A stretch of 64,000 nucleotides of DNA from Hymenobacter edaphi. GTDB lineage: Bacteria; Bacteroidota; Bacteroidia; Cytophagales; Hymenobacteraceae. The stretch is from the NCBI RefSeq assembly GCF_003258365.1, contig NZ_QHKM01000006.1, forward strand, positions 222,072-286,071, given 5' to 3'. Below the pieces are notes generated by a model that saw only the letters and a list, made by a program, of their open reading frames with translations, was not told the DNA's origin and made no database searches. Below, piece by piece: positions 48,511 to 56,912 of the stretch (its first letter is position 1; every line of letters starts with the position of its first letter). The translations under genes and the position numbers were made by a program.

Positions 48511-49120
48511 GAAAAAACTTGTCAAGGAAGCGCAGGAATGAAGGGGTGGTGATAGTGAATGTCACGGGGATAGTATAGGAAACGCTGACCAGCTGTCCGT
48601 TGTGCCGGCCTGGCTGCCAGCGCGGCATCTGGCGAATAACCCGGGCCGCTTCTTCGTCGCAGCCTGCCCCGATGCCTTTCGCTACCCGTACGTCGCGCAC
48701 CCGCCCATCGGGCCCAACAGTAAAGTTGACATAGACTTTGCCCTCAACATGGCTGTCCAGGGCTTCGGCCGGGTAGTGAACATTCTTGCCAATGTATTGC
48801 AGCAGGCCATCCATGCCGCCGGGCGGCTGGGGCATCTGATCCACGTAGGCATAGACCTTGGCCGCCGACGTGTCGGCCACTGATGCCGGGACGTTGGAAT
48901 CGGGCTCAGGCGCAAACGAACGGTCTTGCCTGCGTGCTTGGCCATGCGCTGTTGTCTCATCGCCCCCGATTTCAGCAACGGTGCCGCTGGGCGGCGGCTC
49001 GAAGCGCTGGGGGCGGTGCTGGGCCAGTTGAAAAAGGGTCAGCAGCGCGAGCAGTCCGCCGAAAATCCAGGCGAACTGGCGCGTCGAGAGGCCGTTGCGG
49101 CGTGGGGGGAGCGGAGGCAT
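48503..49120 (-). CDS. TonB family energy-transducer protein, 205 aa
   Basis: A cytoplasmic basic tail and one membrane helix (about 16-33) lead to a linker and a C-terminal TonB domain (about 100-190): GGMDGLLQYIGKNVHYPAEALDSHVEGKVYVNFTVGPDGRVRDVRV, then RWQPGRHNGQLVSVSYTIPVTF. It lacks the long Pro-rich spacer of classical TonB. Its TonB domain resembles that of the M56 protein at 44588 (GGMDQLMQDL ... GKAFIGFVVDTDGSIRDVKL). It lies six bases after the penicillin acylase stop. It probably couples inner-membrane energy to an outer-membrane partner not in this window. Confidence 0.9.
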   Translation of the reverse strand: MPPLPPRRNGLSTRQFAWIFGGLLALLTLFQLAQHRPQRFEPPPSGTVAEIGGDETTAHGQARRQDRSFAPEPDSNVPASVADTSAAKVYAYVDQMPQPPGGMDGLLQYIGKNVHYPAEALDSHVEGKVYVNFTVGPDGRVRDVRVAKGIGAGCDEEAARVIRQMPRWQPGRHNGQLVSVSYTIPVTFTITTPSFLRFLDKFFHA

Positions 49121-49126
49121 GGCGGA

Positions 49127-51565
49127 TCAGGGCTTAAGCTGCCACGCGGCCGCCACCCGCGGGTGCGGCTGCGTGGGCGAAGTCAGGTAAATCAACTCGT
49201 TGAGCTGGCCCACGCGCCAGGTTTCCAGCAGGTCGTCGTAGTACTGGGAGCCGGGGTTGCCGCTCTGCCCGCCGGGAAACACGCCGTAGGCCTTGGGCGC
49301 GGGGCCCAGCGCCACCACCATGCGCCAGGAGGGCCCGTTGCGCTCGGTGGTGGCATTCACGATGGCCGCCCCGCCGCCGCAGTCCACGTCCAGGTGGCCG
49401 AAGCCGGGCAAGCGCGCCAGGTGCAGGATGTCGGTGCTCTTCTGGTTGCTCCAGGCCCACTTCGGCCCCAGCGGCCCGAATTTGCGGGTCAGCGAGTCGG
49501 TGGTGAGCTGCAGGGTTTTCAGCGCCAGCTGCGGCAGCGTCTCGCGGGCCGGGGTGCGGTGGTCGTCGATCCAGCGCGAGGTGTCTTCCCGCAGAATCAG
49601 GTTGTTGGTCCGGTCGCGGGGCGGGTAGCGCATTTCCAGGCCGGTGGCTTTCGGGCCGAAGTCGTCCTGCCAGATGGCCTCGACCAGCTGCCCGTACCAC
49701 AGGTCGAAGATGCTGGCCCCCACGGCGGCGGCGTCGTGGAAGTAGTTCCAGCGGCGCAGCTCCTCGTAGGCCGGGCGCTGGGCGGGCGTGAGCTGCTCGG
49801 AGCGCACCAGTTGCAGCAGGCGCGGCAGCATCAGCTGGGCGTTCAGGTTCAGGTTGTCGGTCTGCAGCAGGCGCAGGGAGTCGGGGGTGGCGCGCGTCAT
49901 CTGCGCGAGGCGCTGGTTGATGCGGTGGCCCCGCTCGTAGCTGGCGAAATTCCAGCCCAGGTAATACGGGTAGTCGGGCCCGGCCGGAAACTGGTTGGCC
50001 GACGACACGAAGCCGCGCGCGGGGTTCCGCACGTGCGGGTTCTGCGCCTGCGGAATCCAGCCCTGCCAGTCGTGCCGCGGGTCGGAGCCGTCGAGGATGA
50101 ACTTGCCCTGGGCCGGCCACTTCAAGGGGAACTTGCCGTTGGGCCAGATGGCCACGTCGTTGTGCCGGGAGGCGAAGATGAAGTTCTGGGCCGGGGCGGC
50201 GTAGGTGCTCAGCGCGGCGGCGTAGTCCTGGTAGTGGTGGGCGCGGTTGAGGCGGTAGAAGGTCAGCACCTCGTTGCCGCCCTCGTGGGCCGTCCAGCGC
50301 ATGGCGTGGCGCACCGGCGTCTGGGCGTTGAAGGGCTTCTCGTCGTGGTCGTACACCACCGGGCCGTGGTGGGTGTAGAGCACCGTATCGAGGCGCTCGG
50401 CCTGCCCGCGCACCCGGATGCGCTCCACCACCCGGCGCACCGGCTTCCACTGCCCGTCGTGCCAGTACTGCTGCCGGCGGTTGTCCTTGAATTTCAGCTG
50501 GTACCAGTCGAGCACGTCGCCGCCCACGTTGGTCACGCCCCAGGCCACCTCCTGGTTGAAGCCGATGATGATGGTGGGCGCCCCGGGGATGGTCACGCCG
50601 TACACGTTCACGCCCGGCGCCACCAGCTGCACCTGGTACCAGATGCTGGGCAAGTTCAGCTGCAGGTGCGGGTCGTTGGCCAGGATGGGCAGGCCCGAGG
50701 CCGTGCGGCTGCCGCTCAGGGCGAAGTTGTTGGAACCCAGGTCCGCGGCGGGCTCGTTCTGCGGCACCTGGTCCGAGGCCGCGGCGGCAAACACCGTGGG
50801 TACCGGCGGCACTTTTAGCGGCGCGTAATCCAGCTGGGTGCCCGCGGGCACTATCGGATCCTCGCGGGTGGGGTAGTCCGGAAACAGGTCGCGCACCACC
50901 GCCGGGCCGTACTTGCCCAGGGCGTTGGAGAGGCGCAAATCGTCGGAGCGGCCGCTCAGGTCCCAGGCCATGAGCTGCAGCAGCAGGGCGCACTTCAGCG
51001 GCTTCCACGGCTCGGGGGCGTAGTTCAGCAGCTTGTACTCCAGCGGGTAGTCGCGCGGACTGAGCGCGCCGATGTAGGCATTGACGCCGGCCGAGTACGC
51101 CGTCAGCACGGTGCGCGTGGTTGGGTCGGCCATCATCACGGCCAAGGACTTTTCGGCCCCGTGCGGCAAGCCCATGCGGCGCTGAAACCGGTCGTACTCC
51201 AGGGCCCGCGCCCCTACGATTTCGGAAATGCGCCCGGCGGCCACGTGGGTCTGAAACTCCATCTGCCAGAGCCGGTCCCGCGCCGTGAGGTAGCCCTGGG
51301 CGTAGTACAGGTCGTGGTCGTTTTGGGCGAAGATGTGCGGCACGCGGTGGTCGTCGAAGCGCACCTGCACGGGCTGCTGCAGGCCGGGCAGCGTGAGCGT
51401 CTGCTCGCGGGCGAAGTAGCCGGGGGCCTCGCCGTTGCGCCAGAAGCCCTGAAACGGGCTCAGAAAGCGCCCGAAGGCCGGAATTTCGCCGTGGTTGGTA
51501 TCGAGCACCCACACCAGGGCCCCGGTGGTGAGCAGAGCCAGCACGGCCCGGACGTAACGCAGCAT
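49127..51565 (-). CDS. Penicillin acylase family Ntn-hydrolase, 812 aa
   Basis: These enzymes hydrolyse amide bonds of acyl side chains (penicillins, homoserine lactones and other N-acyl compounds). One N-terminal helix or signal is followed by FDDHRVPHIFAQNDHDLYYAQGYLTARDRLWQME (alpha chain). The autocleavage site is Gly277|Ser278 (DLGSNNFALSG), with Ser278 the nucleophile. LANDPHLQLNLPSIWYQVQL follows. The beta chain ends near the C-terminus with GGQSGNPGSQYYDDLLETW. Length is normal for a periplasmic acylase. It is first in a unit with the TonB and membrane protein genes. Substrate not predictable from sequence. Confidence 0.95.
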   Translation of the reverse strand: MLRYVRAVLALLTTGALVWVLDTNHGEIPAFGRFLSPFQGFWRNGEAPGYFAREQTLTLPGLQQPVQVRFDDHRVPHIFAQNDHDLYYAQGYLTARDRLWQMEFQTHVAAGRISEIVGARALEYDRFQRRMGLPHGAEKSLAVMMADPTTRTVLTAYSAGVNAYIGALSPRDYPLEYKLLNYAPEPWKPLKCALLLQLMAWDLSGRSDDLRLSNALGKYGPAVVRDLFPDYPTREDPIVPAGTQLDYAPLKVPPVPTVFAAAASDQVPQNEPAADLGSNNFALSGSRTASGLPILANDPHLQLNLPSIWYQVQLVAPGVNVYGVTIPGAPTIIIGFNQEVAWGVTNVGGDVLDWYQLKFKDNRRQQYWHDGQWKPVRRVVERIRVRGQAERLDTVLYTHHGPVVYDHDEKPFNAQTPVRHAMRWTAHEGGNEVLTFYRLNRAHHYQDYAAALSTYAAPAQNFIFASRHNDVAIWPNGKFPLKWPAQGKFILDGSDPRHDWQGWIPQAQNPHVRNPARGFVSSANQFPAGPDYPYYLGWNFASYERGHRINQRLAQMTRATPDSLRLLQTDNLNLNAQLMLPRLLQLVRSEQLTPAQRPAYEELRRWNYFHDAAAVGASIFDLWYGQLVEAIWQDDFGPKATGLEMRYPPRDRTNNLILREDTSRWIDDHRTPARETLPQLALKTLQLTTDSLTRKFGPLGPKWAWSNQKSTDILHLARLPGFGHLDVDCGGGAAIVNATTERNGPSWRMVVALGPAPKAYGVFPGGQSGNPGSQYYDDLLETWRVGQLNELIYLTSPTQPHPRVAAAWQLKP

Positions 51566-51600
51566 AGAACGGAGGGAAATCAGCCGCTACAACATCCGAC

Positions 51601-51646
51601 AAAAAAACGCGGCGCGCAAACCCCGGCCGGGGTTTGCGCGCCGCGT
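51601..51646 (-). terminator. Terminator with perfect 20-bp palindrome
   Basis: Bases 51607-51626 are inverted with no loop at 51627-51646. The minus strand continues in TTTTTTTG. It closes the gene at 51665. Confidence 0.85.
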
Positions 51647-51664
51647 CCCGGCCGGGGCGCCGCG

Positions 51665-52300
51665 TTAGCGCTTGCCCGCGGGCAGCAGGAAGTTGATGCC
51701 GATGCGGCCGTCGAGCTTGCCCGTAGCACCACTCGGCGCGTAGGTGCGCTGGTACCCCGCGCTGACCTCCAGGGCCGTGCGCGGGCTGATAAAGTAGCTG
51801 TAGCCCACCGCCGCCCGGGCCCCGAGCGAAACGAAGCGTTGCGGGTTGCTGAGGCGGCCCTGCTCGGTTTCGTACCGCTCCAGCGTCCAGTTGTGCTGGG
51901 CATGCACGCTGGCTTCGGCAAACAGGCGGTGCCGGCCCCGGCCCAGGAAATAATAGCGGGCAAACGGCGTCAGGCCCGCCGACCAGTTGCGGCGCGAATA
52001 CCCGATGGTGCCGTACCCGCTCGTCGACGTCCAGGGCTCATAGTAGTAGCCGGTGTAGGTGGATTCGGAGCGGCTGTGGCCGAGCTGCACGCCCACGCCC
52101 ACCAGCAGGTTATCGGCCACGAAGCGGCCCACCGTGGGCGTGAGCGTGCCCGAGAGCTGCCGAAAGCCGTCGGTGGCGCGGCCGTAGCTCAGGTTGCCGG
52201 CCGAGAGGCCGATGAGGGTGGTGCCACGCTCGGTTTGGGCATGCGCCGAGCCGCCGGCCAGCCCAATCAGGCCAGCCAGGAGTAACAAGTGCTTAGTCAT
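51665..52300 (-). CDS. Outer-membrane beta-barrel protein, AQTERG paralogue 1, 211 aa
   Basis: The signal peptide is followed directly by the block AQTERGTTLIGLSAGNLSYGR, shared with the next two upstream genes on the same strand. Alternating strands (FVADNLLVGVGVQLGHSRSE, LTPFARYYFLG, AVGYSYFISPRTALEVSAGYQR) and a final strand (IGINFLLPAGKR) indicate an outer-membrane barrel. It is the most diverged of the three and has its own terminator. Function unknown. Gene duplication in place is the simplest explanation for the trio. Confidence 0.8.
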   Translation of the reverse strand: MTKHLLLLAGLIGLAGGSAHAQTERGTTLIGLSAGNLSYGRATDGFRQLSGTLTPTVGRFVADNLLVGVGVQLGHSRSESTYTGYYYEPWTSTSGYGTIGYSRRNWSAGLTPFARYYFLGRGRHRLFAEASVHAQHNWTLERYETEQGRLSNPQRFVSLGARAAVGYSYFISPRTALEVSAGYQRTYAPSGATGKLDGRIGINFLLPAGKR

Positions 52301-52446
52301 AAGAAAGGGAGGGAAGTAGCAACGGCTGCGCCGCTGTATACCGGAGGCATAAGGGGCGGCTACAGTTGCAAGCCCGCACCGTGATGCCCGAAAACTGGTG
52401 GTTCGGGGCCCGGTCGGGCACTTGGTGTCAGCCGGGCCCTGATACC

Positions 52447-52489
52447 AAAAAACGCCGCGCTACCCCGGTTTAGCAGGGGTAGCGCGGCG
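52447..52489 (-). terminator. Terminator of the paralogue 2/3 unit
   Basis: CGCCGCGCTACCCC (52453-52466) pairs with 52476-52489. The minus strand continues in TTTTTTGG. Confidence 0.85.
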
Positions 52490-52510
52490 CATAGGCTGGC
52501 CAGGCGTGCT

Positions 52511-53134
52511 TTATGGCGTACCGGTGACACCCGACGGCAGGAACACGCTCAGGCCCAGGCGCACGTCCACCGAGCCCCGGCTGTGGTTACTGAGGTAGGA
52601 GAATTGGTTGTTGCGCCGGTAGCCCAGCGTGGCTTCCAGCGCCACGCTGGGCGTTAGAAAGTAGTTGTAGCCAGCCCCGGCAAACCAGCCTTTGATGGTT
52701 TCGTTGTAGCGGGTTTCATTGATGGTGCGGCCGTTTTCGCGCCGCGCGCCGCTGTTGTTGTAGCGCGTTATTTCCCCGCTGAGGTGAGCAAACAGTTTGT
52801 GCTTGCTGGCATCGACGAAGTAATAGCGCGCAAAGGGCGCCAGACCGTAGCTCCAGCTGCGTGCGATGCTGACAACCGGGCCGTCGGCCCCCGAGTAGGT
52901 GGTTCGGGCGCGGCTGTAGCTGAACGGGAGGCCGGTGCCCACCGCCAGCCGGTCAACCACGAACCAGCCGACGCTGGGGTACACGGCGGCCGTGAACGAG
53001 TTGTCTGTATCGGCGTAGCGGGTGTAGGTCAGGTTGCCCACCGACACGCCCAGCAGCTTGGCGCCGCGCTCGGTCTGGGCCTGGGCCGGCAGCGCCAGGG
53101 CCGCTGCGGCCAGCAACAAAAGGTATTTGTGCAT
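52511..53134 (-). CDS. Outer-membrane beta-barrel protein, AQTERG paralogue 2, 207 aa
   Basis: The ATG at 53134 gives MHKYLLLLAAAALALPAQAQ, then TERGAKLLGVSVGNLTYTR, nearly the same as paralogue 3. FVVDRLAVGTGLPFSYSRA, YGLAPFARYYFVDASKHKLFAHL and YNYFLTPSVALEATLGY match family positions. The final strand is VDVRLGLSVFLPSG. It starts 18 bases after the stop of paralogue 3 and is cotranscribed with it. Function unknown. Confidence 0.82.
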   Translation of the reverse strand: MHKYLLLLAAAALALPAQAQTERGAKLLGVSVGNLTYTRYADTDNSFTAAVYPSVGWFVVDRLAVGTGLPFSYSRARTTYSGADGPVVSIARSWSYGLAPFARYYFVDASKHKLFAHLSGEITRYNNSGARRENGRTINETRYNETIKGWFAGAGYNYFLTPSVALEATLGYRRNNQFSYLSNHSRGSVDVRLGLSVFLPSGVTGTP

Positions 53135-53152
53135 CGTGCTGAAATACAAGGG

Positions 53153-53755
53153 TTAATTGCTGCCGCTCGCGGGCAAGAGTACGCTGAAGCCAAGGCGCAC
53201 ATCGACCACGTGGCGCGGATTGAAAATCGGGTCGTGCGCCACGCGGTAGTAGCCTGCCGAGGCCTCCAGCGCCGCGTTGGGCGTCAGGAAGAAGTTGTAG
53301 CCCAGGGTGCCGTGGTAGCCGAAGGTGCCCGCGCTGCGCGTATAATAATCCCACGTCCCCGGCCCGATGACCGGGCGGTAATCCAAGCCCCGGTAGTGAG
53401 TGCGGCCCACGTCAGCGCCGACCTCCCCGAACACGCGGTGCCGGCTGCTGCCCGGCAGGTAGTAACGGACAAAAGGCGCCAGGCCGTAGCCAAACTCACG
53501 GTAGTATTGAGCCCCGTTTGAGCGCTGCCGGCCGTAGCTCAGGTTCAGGCCAGCCCCCAGCGCCAGGTTATCGGCCAGAAAATAAGCCGCCGTGGGATGC
53601 AGCGCCGCCGAAAAGGCCGAACCGGAGTATTTGGTTCGACTGTAGCTCAAGTTGCCCACTGAGACGCCCAGCAGCTTGGCCCCGCGCTCGGTCTGAGCCT
53701 GGGCAGCAGGTAGTAACAGGCCGCAGGCAGCCAGCGCTAATAATGGTTTTTGCAT
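53153..53755 (-). CDS. Outer-membrane beta-barrel protein, AQTERG paralogue 3, 200 aa
   Basis: The ATG at 53755 gives a signal peptide (MQKPLLALAACGLLLPAAQAQ), then TERGAKLLGVSVGNLSYSR. The 31 residues of the longer frame do not resemble the paralogues. Strands FLADNLALGAGLNLSYGRQ, YGLAPFVRYYLPGSSRHRVFGEV, YNFFLTPNAALEASAGY and VDVRLGFSVLLP follow the same plan as paralogue 2. It is the first gene of the pair. Function unknown. Confidence 0.82.
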   Translation of the reverse strand: MQKPLLALAACGLLLPAAQAQTERGAKLLGVSVGNLSYSRTKYSGSAFSAALHPTAAYFLADNLALGAGLNLSYGRQRSNGAQYYREFGYGLAPFVRYYLPGSSRHRVFGEVGADVGRTHYRGLDYRPVIGPGTWDYYTRSAGTFGYHGTLGYNFFLTPNAALEASAGYYRVAHDPIFNPRHVVDVRLGFSVLLPASGSN

Positions 53756-53853
53756 ACCGGATGAGAAAAAGGATAGAAAAAGCAGCTCCATAACTGCCGG
53801 GAGGCCGCCGCTATTGCATAGAGCCGGCCACGAAAATATAGGTTGCAACGAAA

Positions 53854-53884
53854 ACCGCCCCGGCTGCCGAGCAGCCGGGGCGGT
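53854..53884 (-). terminator. Terminator of rlpA
   Basis: A 14-bp stem (53854-53867 with 53871-53884) has a 3-base loop. The minus strand continues in TTTTCG. Confidence 0.85.
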
Positions 53885-53911
53885 CAGGAATAAGGCGCCG
53901 GTCGGGCGGCG

Positions 53912-54664
53912 CTATAAGTTCTCCGCCTGGCGCACCAGCCCGCTGATGCCGCGGTTCTGCAGGCGCTGCCACAGGTCGTCGGCCACGCTGCGGGGCATGC
54001 GCTGGCCCACGATGACGCGGTTGAGCGGGCGGCCGTTTACGTTGTCCTGGCGCACGGCCACGGGCAGCTGCGCGTCGAGCGACTTGATCTGGGCCATCAG
54101 GGCCTCGGCGTTGCGCAGCTCACCGAACGTGCCGGCCTGCACCACGTAGGTGGCTTCGGGCTCGGGCGTGGTGTCGGTCACGGCCACGTCGGTGGCTTCG
54201 GGCTCGGGCACCTTCACGGTCCCGGCCACCGGGCCGAGGGGCGTATCGTCGGGCACGATTTCGGCCACGACGCCCAAGGCGCCCATGCGCACGATGTCGA
54301 GCGGGCGGGCGGCAATTTCCGACAGATCCAGGATGCGCTGGTGGCGGTACGGGCCGCGGTCGGTGACCTGCACCACCACGGCTTTGCCGCTCTCGGGGTT
54401 GGTCACGCGCAGCTTGGTGCCGAAGGGCAGGGTCTTGTGCGCGCAGGTGTACTTGTTGCGGTCGAAGCGCGTGCCGTTGCTGGTGCGGTGGCCCTGATGC
54501 TCGCGGCCGTACCAGGAGGCGCGGCCCCGGAGCACGGCGCTTTTACTGGCCGTGGCATTGGGCGTATCGTCGGCGAAGGAGGACAGCGAGGTGACTACCA
54601 GCAGCAGGGCCGTTAGCCACGTCATCAGCAAGCCCGAGAGGTTCTGTCGTTGTTTAAACTTCAT
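53912..54664 (-). CDS. rlpA: RlpA-type septal ring lytic transglycosylase, 250 aa
   Basis: RlpA cleaves naked glycan strands of peptidoglycan at the division site. The signal peptide ends near SSFA. The double-psi beta-barrel domain (about 46-138) has ASWYG (49-53), the TSNGTRFD block, the Asp of TDRGPY (101-106) and RILDLSEIAARPLDIVRMG. A SPOR domain (about 172-248; YVVQAGTFGELRNAEALM, NRVIVGQ) binds denuded glycans. Domain order and length are normal. A well-formed promoter lies 26-59 bases upstream of the start. It is monocistronic. Confidence 0.95.
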   Translation of the reverse strand: MKFKQRQNLSGLLMTWLTALLLVVTSLSSFADDTPNATASKSAVLRGRASWYGREHQGHRTSNGTRFDRNKYTCAHKTLPFGTKLRVTNPESGKAVVVQVTDRGPYRHQRILDLSEIAARPLDIVRMGALGVVAEIVPDDTPLGPVAGTVKVPEPEATDVAVTDTTPEPEATYVVQAGTFGELRNAEALMAQIKSLDAQLPVAVRQDNVNGRPLNRVIVGQRMPRSVADDLWQRLQNRGISGLVRQAENL

Positions 54665-55009
54665 TCATTCTCTGCTATGGTGAACAGGCCAAATCTATTA
54701 GCCTATCCGAAATACAATCCAAACCGAAAGCCCAGCTCGCGGTCAATATAGATTAAAAATTGTCCTTTTCCTGTAAAATTTGCATTAGCCCTAACTCGGC
54801 CAGGGATGCAAAATCCCTGATTGTGTTTCCTGAAGGGTAGGTTTGGATTCTATATAGACGAAGCCGGGTGACCGGCAGAAATAAGATTATCCGCCGCTGA
54901 AAAAAAATGCCCGCCGGCCTCCGTCTTTTGTCCAAGTGCTGGTTGCAGAAGTAAAAAATAATGCTTAAGGAACTAGTAGCCCCGCCGGCGCCTTGTCGTA
55001 AGTTTACCC
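54665..55009. other. AT-rich divergent region between rlpA and DUF72 gene
   Basis: This 345-base region holds the rlpA promoter (54690-54723) and, on the other side, TAAGTTTA (54999-55006) four bases before the DUF72 ATG. A small hairpin (CAGGGAT...ATCCCTG) is near 54800-54820. Its base composition is clearly lower in GC than the surroundings. No gene is seen. Confidence 0.65.
54690..54723 (-). promoter_or_regulatory. rlpA promoter (Bacteroidota type)
   Basis: Minus strand: TTTG (54723-54720), 22 bases, then TAGATTTG (54697-54690), a full match to TAnnTTTG. Confidence 0.7.
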
Positions 55010-55921
55010 ATGGATTTTGGCCGACTTCCGGACGTGCGCGGCATCGACTTTCGCCTGCCGCCCGACCACCCCGACACCGCCGCCCTGCTGGCCCGCCTCG
55101 CCCCACCGGCCGAGCCGGCGCCCCTCTGGGTCGGCTGCCCTACCTGGACCAACAAAGCCTGGCTGGGCACCTGGTACCCACTGGGCCTGCGCGACGACCA
55201 GCAGCTGGCATACTACGGCCGGCAGTTCAACTCGCTGGAAGTCAACGTGACGCACTACCGCATTCCCGATGCCGAGATGGTGCGCCGCTGGCGGGCCGCC
55301 GTGCCTGCGCACTTCCGCTTCTGCCCCAAAGTGCCCCAGAGCATCAGCCACGACCGGGAGCTGTACCGCGCCGACGACCTGACCAACAGCTTCTGCCGGG
55401 CCCTCGAAAACCTGGGTGAGCAGCTCGGCATGGCCTTTTTGCAAATGGGGCCCAACTTCGCCCCGCCCCAGCTGCCGCGCCTGGAGCGCTACCTGCTCGA
55501 CTGGCCCGCCCACCTGCCGCTGGCCGTGGAGCTGCGCCACCCCGCCTGGTACCACGACCCGGGCGTGCTGGCCGAAACCGGCGCCCTGCTCGAAGCCCTG
55601 GGCAAAACCTGGGTCATCAGCGACGTGGCCGGCCGCCGCGACGTGCTGCACCAGCGCCTGACCACGCCCCGGGCCTTTATCCGCTTCAACGGCCACGCCC
55701 TGCACCGCAGCGACTACCTGCGCGCCGACGCCTGGGCCGAGCGCCTGGCCGACTGGCTGGCCACCGGTCTGCACGAGGCCTACTTCTTCATCCACCAGCG
55801 CGACGTGAACGACGCTCCCACCTGGGCCCGGTACTTCCTGCAGCGCCTCGGCAAGCTCACCGGGCGCGAGCTGCCCCAGCCGCAGCTGGTGGTGCAGCCG
55901 GTGCAGGGCCGGCTGTTCTAG
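55010..55921 (+). CDS. DUF72 family protein, 303 aa
   Basis: DUF72 proteins are TIM-barrel-like proteins with no firmly assigned reaction. Family blocks are WVGCPTWTNKAWLGTWYP, LAYYGRQFNSLEVNVTHYRIP, FRFCPKVPQSISHDREL, LGMAFLQMGPNFAPPQLPRL, LAVELRHPAWYHD and AFIRFNGHALHRSDY, with FFIHQRDVNDAP near the end. The N-terminal ~40 residues are an extension. A TAAGTTTA -7-like element four bases upstream suggests a leaderless or nearly leaderless transcript, unless a later start is used. Cytoplasmic, monocistronic. Confidence 0.92.
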   Translation: MDFGRLPDVRGIDFRLPPDHPDTAALLARLAPPAEPAPLWVGCPTWTNKAWLGTWYPLGLRDDQQLAYYGRQFNSLEVNVTHYRIPDAEMVRRWRAAVPAHFRFCPKVPQSISHDRELYRADDLTNSFCRALENLGEQLGMAFLQMGPNFAPPQLPRLERYLLDWPAHLPLAVELRHPAWYHDPGVLAETGALLEALGKTWVISDVAGRRDVLHQRLTTPRAFIRFNGHALHRSDYLRADAWAERLADWLATGLHEAYFFIHQRDVNDAPTWARYFLQRLGKLTGRELPQPQLVVQPVQGRLF

Positions 55922-56068
55922 GGTCTGTGGACAGTAGCAGCTTGGGTAAGCCGTTAGCCCGTTGAGCGGTCATGCCGGGCGCAGCGCCGGCCTGCGGTTC
56001 GCGGGGCTCCGCAGGACGTTCTTGTTGCTTGCTGGCCACACAGCCTAAATCGTTGTTGGGGTAGTGAT

Positions 56069-56761
56069 TTAAAAAAACAGTCCCACGGTGAGCCCGGCCG
56101 CCGGTGCCAGCTTGCGCCCGGCCGGGCCGCCGCGCGCTACTTTCAGGCCCGCCGAGGCGTCGAGGAAGCCGCGCTGGCCCAGCGGCAGCTGGTAGCCGGC
56201 CACCAGCTGGTTGGCCCGCCGGAGCTGGTAGCTGTAGGCCGCACCGCCCGCGGCTTCGGGCTGCAGGGTGTGCTGGAAGGTGCGGCTGGCCAGCAGGCTG
56301 ACGTAAGGGCCGCTGAACTCTTCGCGGGTTTCGTCGCGCAGGCTCCGGATGGGCAGGTAGTAGCGCAGGCCCGAGGTGACGTCGAACTGCGCGAGGCCGG
56401 GCACCTCGGGCTGGCCCGGCTGCGGCGGGCGCACCGGGTCGTAGACGGAGGTGAAAGTGGCCAGCACGCTCAGGCCGAAAAATAGCCGCCGCTCGTAGCC
56501 CAGGCTCACGGGCAGCGTCAGGCCGGTTGGCCGCGTCCAGGCCTGGCTGGCGGCCAGCCCCACCTTGAGCACGCCCACCCGCGCGGGCCGCAAAGGGCAG
56601 GCGGCGGGAGCCGCCGCCGGGGCGAGCGAGGCCGGGGGCAGGCCGCGCAGCAGCTCACTGCTGCCGAGCGGGGCGGTTTGGGCGTACAACGAAGGAGAAG
56701 AGGCGGCGCCGAGCAACGTCGGGAGCAGCGCACTGCCGCAGAAGCGAGCAAGAGTAGCCAT
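56069..56761 (-). CDS. Hypothetical outer-membrane barrel-like protein, 230 aa
   Basis: A signal peptide of about 28 residues (ending SLYAQ) leads to a Pro/Ala-rich segment and then strands alternating in hydrophobicity: VGVLKVGLAASQAW, LPVSLGYERRLFFGLSVLATF, GLRYYLPI, YVSLLASRTF, QLVAGYQLPLG, and the terminal LAPAAGLTVGLFF ending in Phe. This points to an outer-membrane barrel of 8-10 strands. No named family is recognised. Convergent with the DUF72 gene and divergent from the type IX-secreted protease gene, without an operon partner. Confidence 0.72.
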   Translation of the reverse strand: MATLARFCGSALLPTLLGAASSPSLYAQTAPLGSSELLRGLPPASLAPAAAPAACPLRPARVGVLKVGLAASQAWTRPTGLTLPVSLGYERRLFFGLSVLATFTSVYDPVRPPQPGQPEVPGLAQFDVTSGLRYYLPIRSLRDETREEFSGPYVSLLASRTFQHTLQPEAAGGAAYSYQLRRANQLVAGYQLPLGQRGFLDASAGLKVARGGPAGRKLAPAAGLTVGLFF

Positions 56762-56912
56762 ACAAAAGGGGAGTTGTGGCTAAGAGTGCGCCGCCTGCCG
56801 CCGGTGTTGCACCGCTCACCCGATCATGTGAGGGCCGCGGCAAACCACGCCCGGGCCAGCCGGCGGCGCGCCAAATCTCGTATGTTGCTCCGGCCTTCGT
56901 CGTTCCGCTCCT

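Noticed and set aside
49134..51602. An 822-residue minus-strand frame overlapping the penicillin acylase
   Set aside because: It is the same region in a shifted frame with Arg/Gly/Pro-rich composition. The acylase frame has the full family signature.
54753..55106. A 117-residue minus-strand frame across the AT-rich region
   Set aside because: It overlaps the start of the well-supported DUF72 gene and has no domain or sensible composition.
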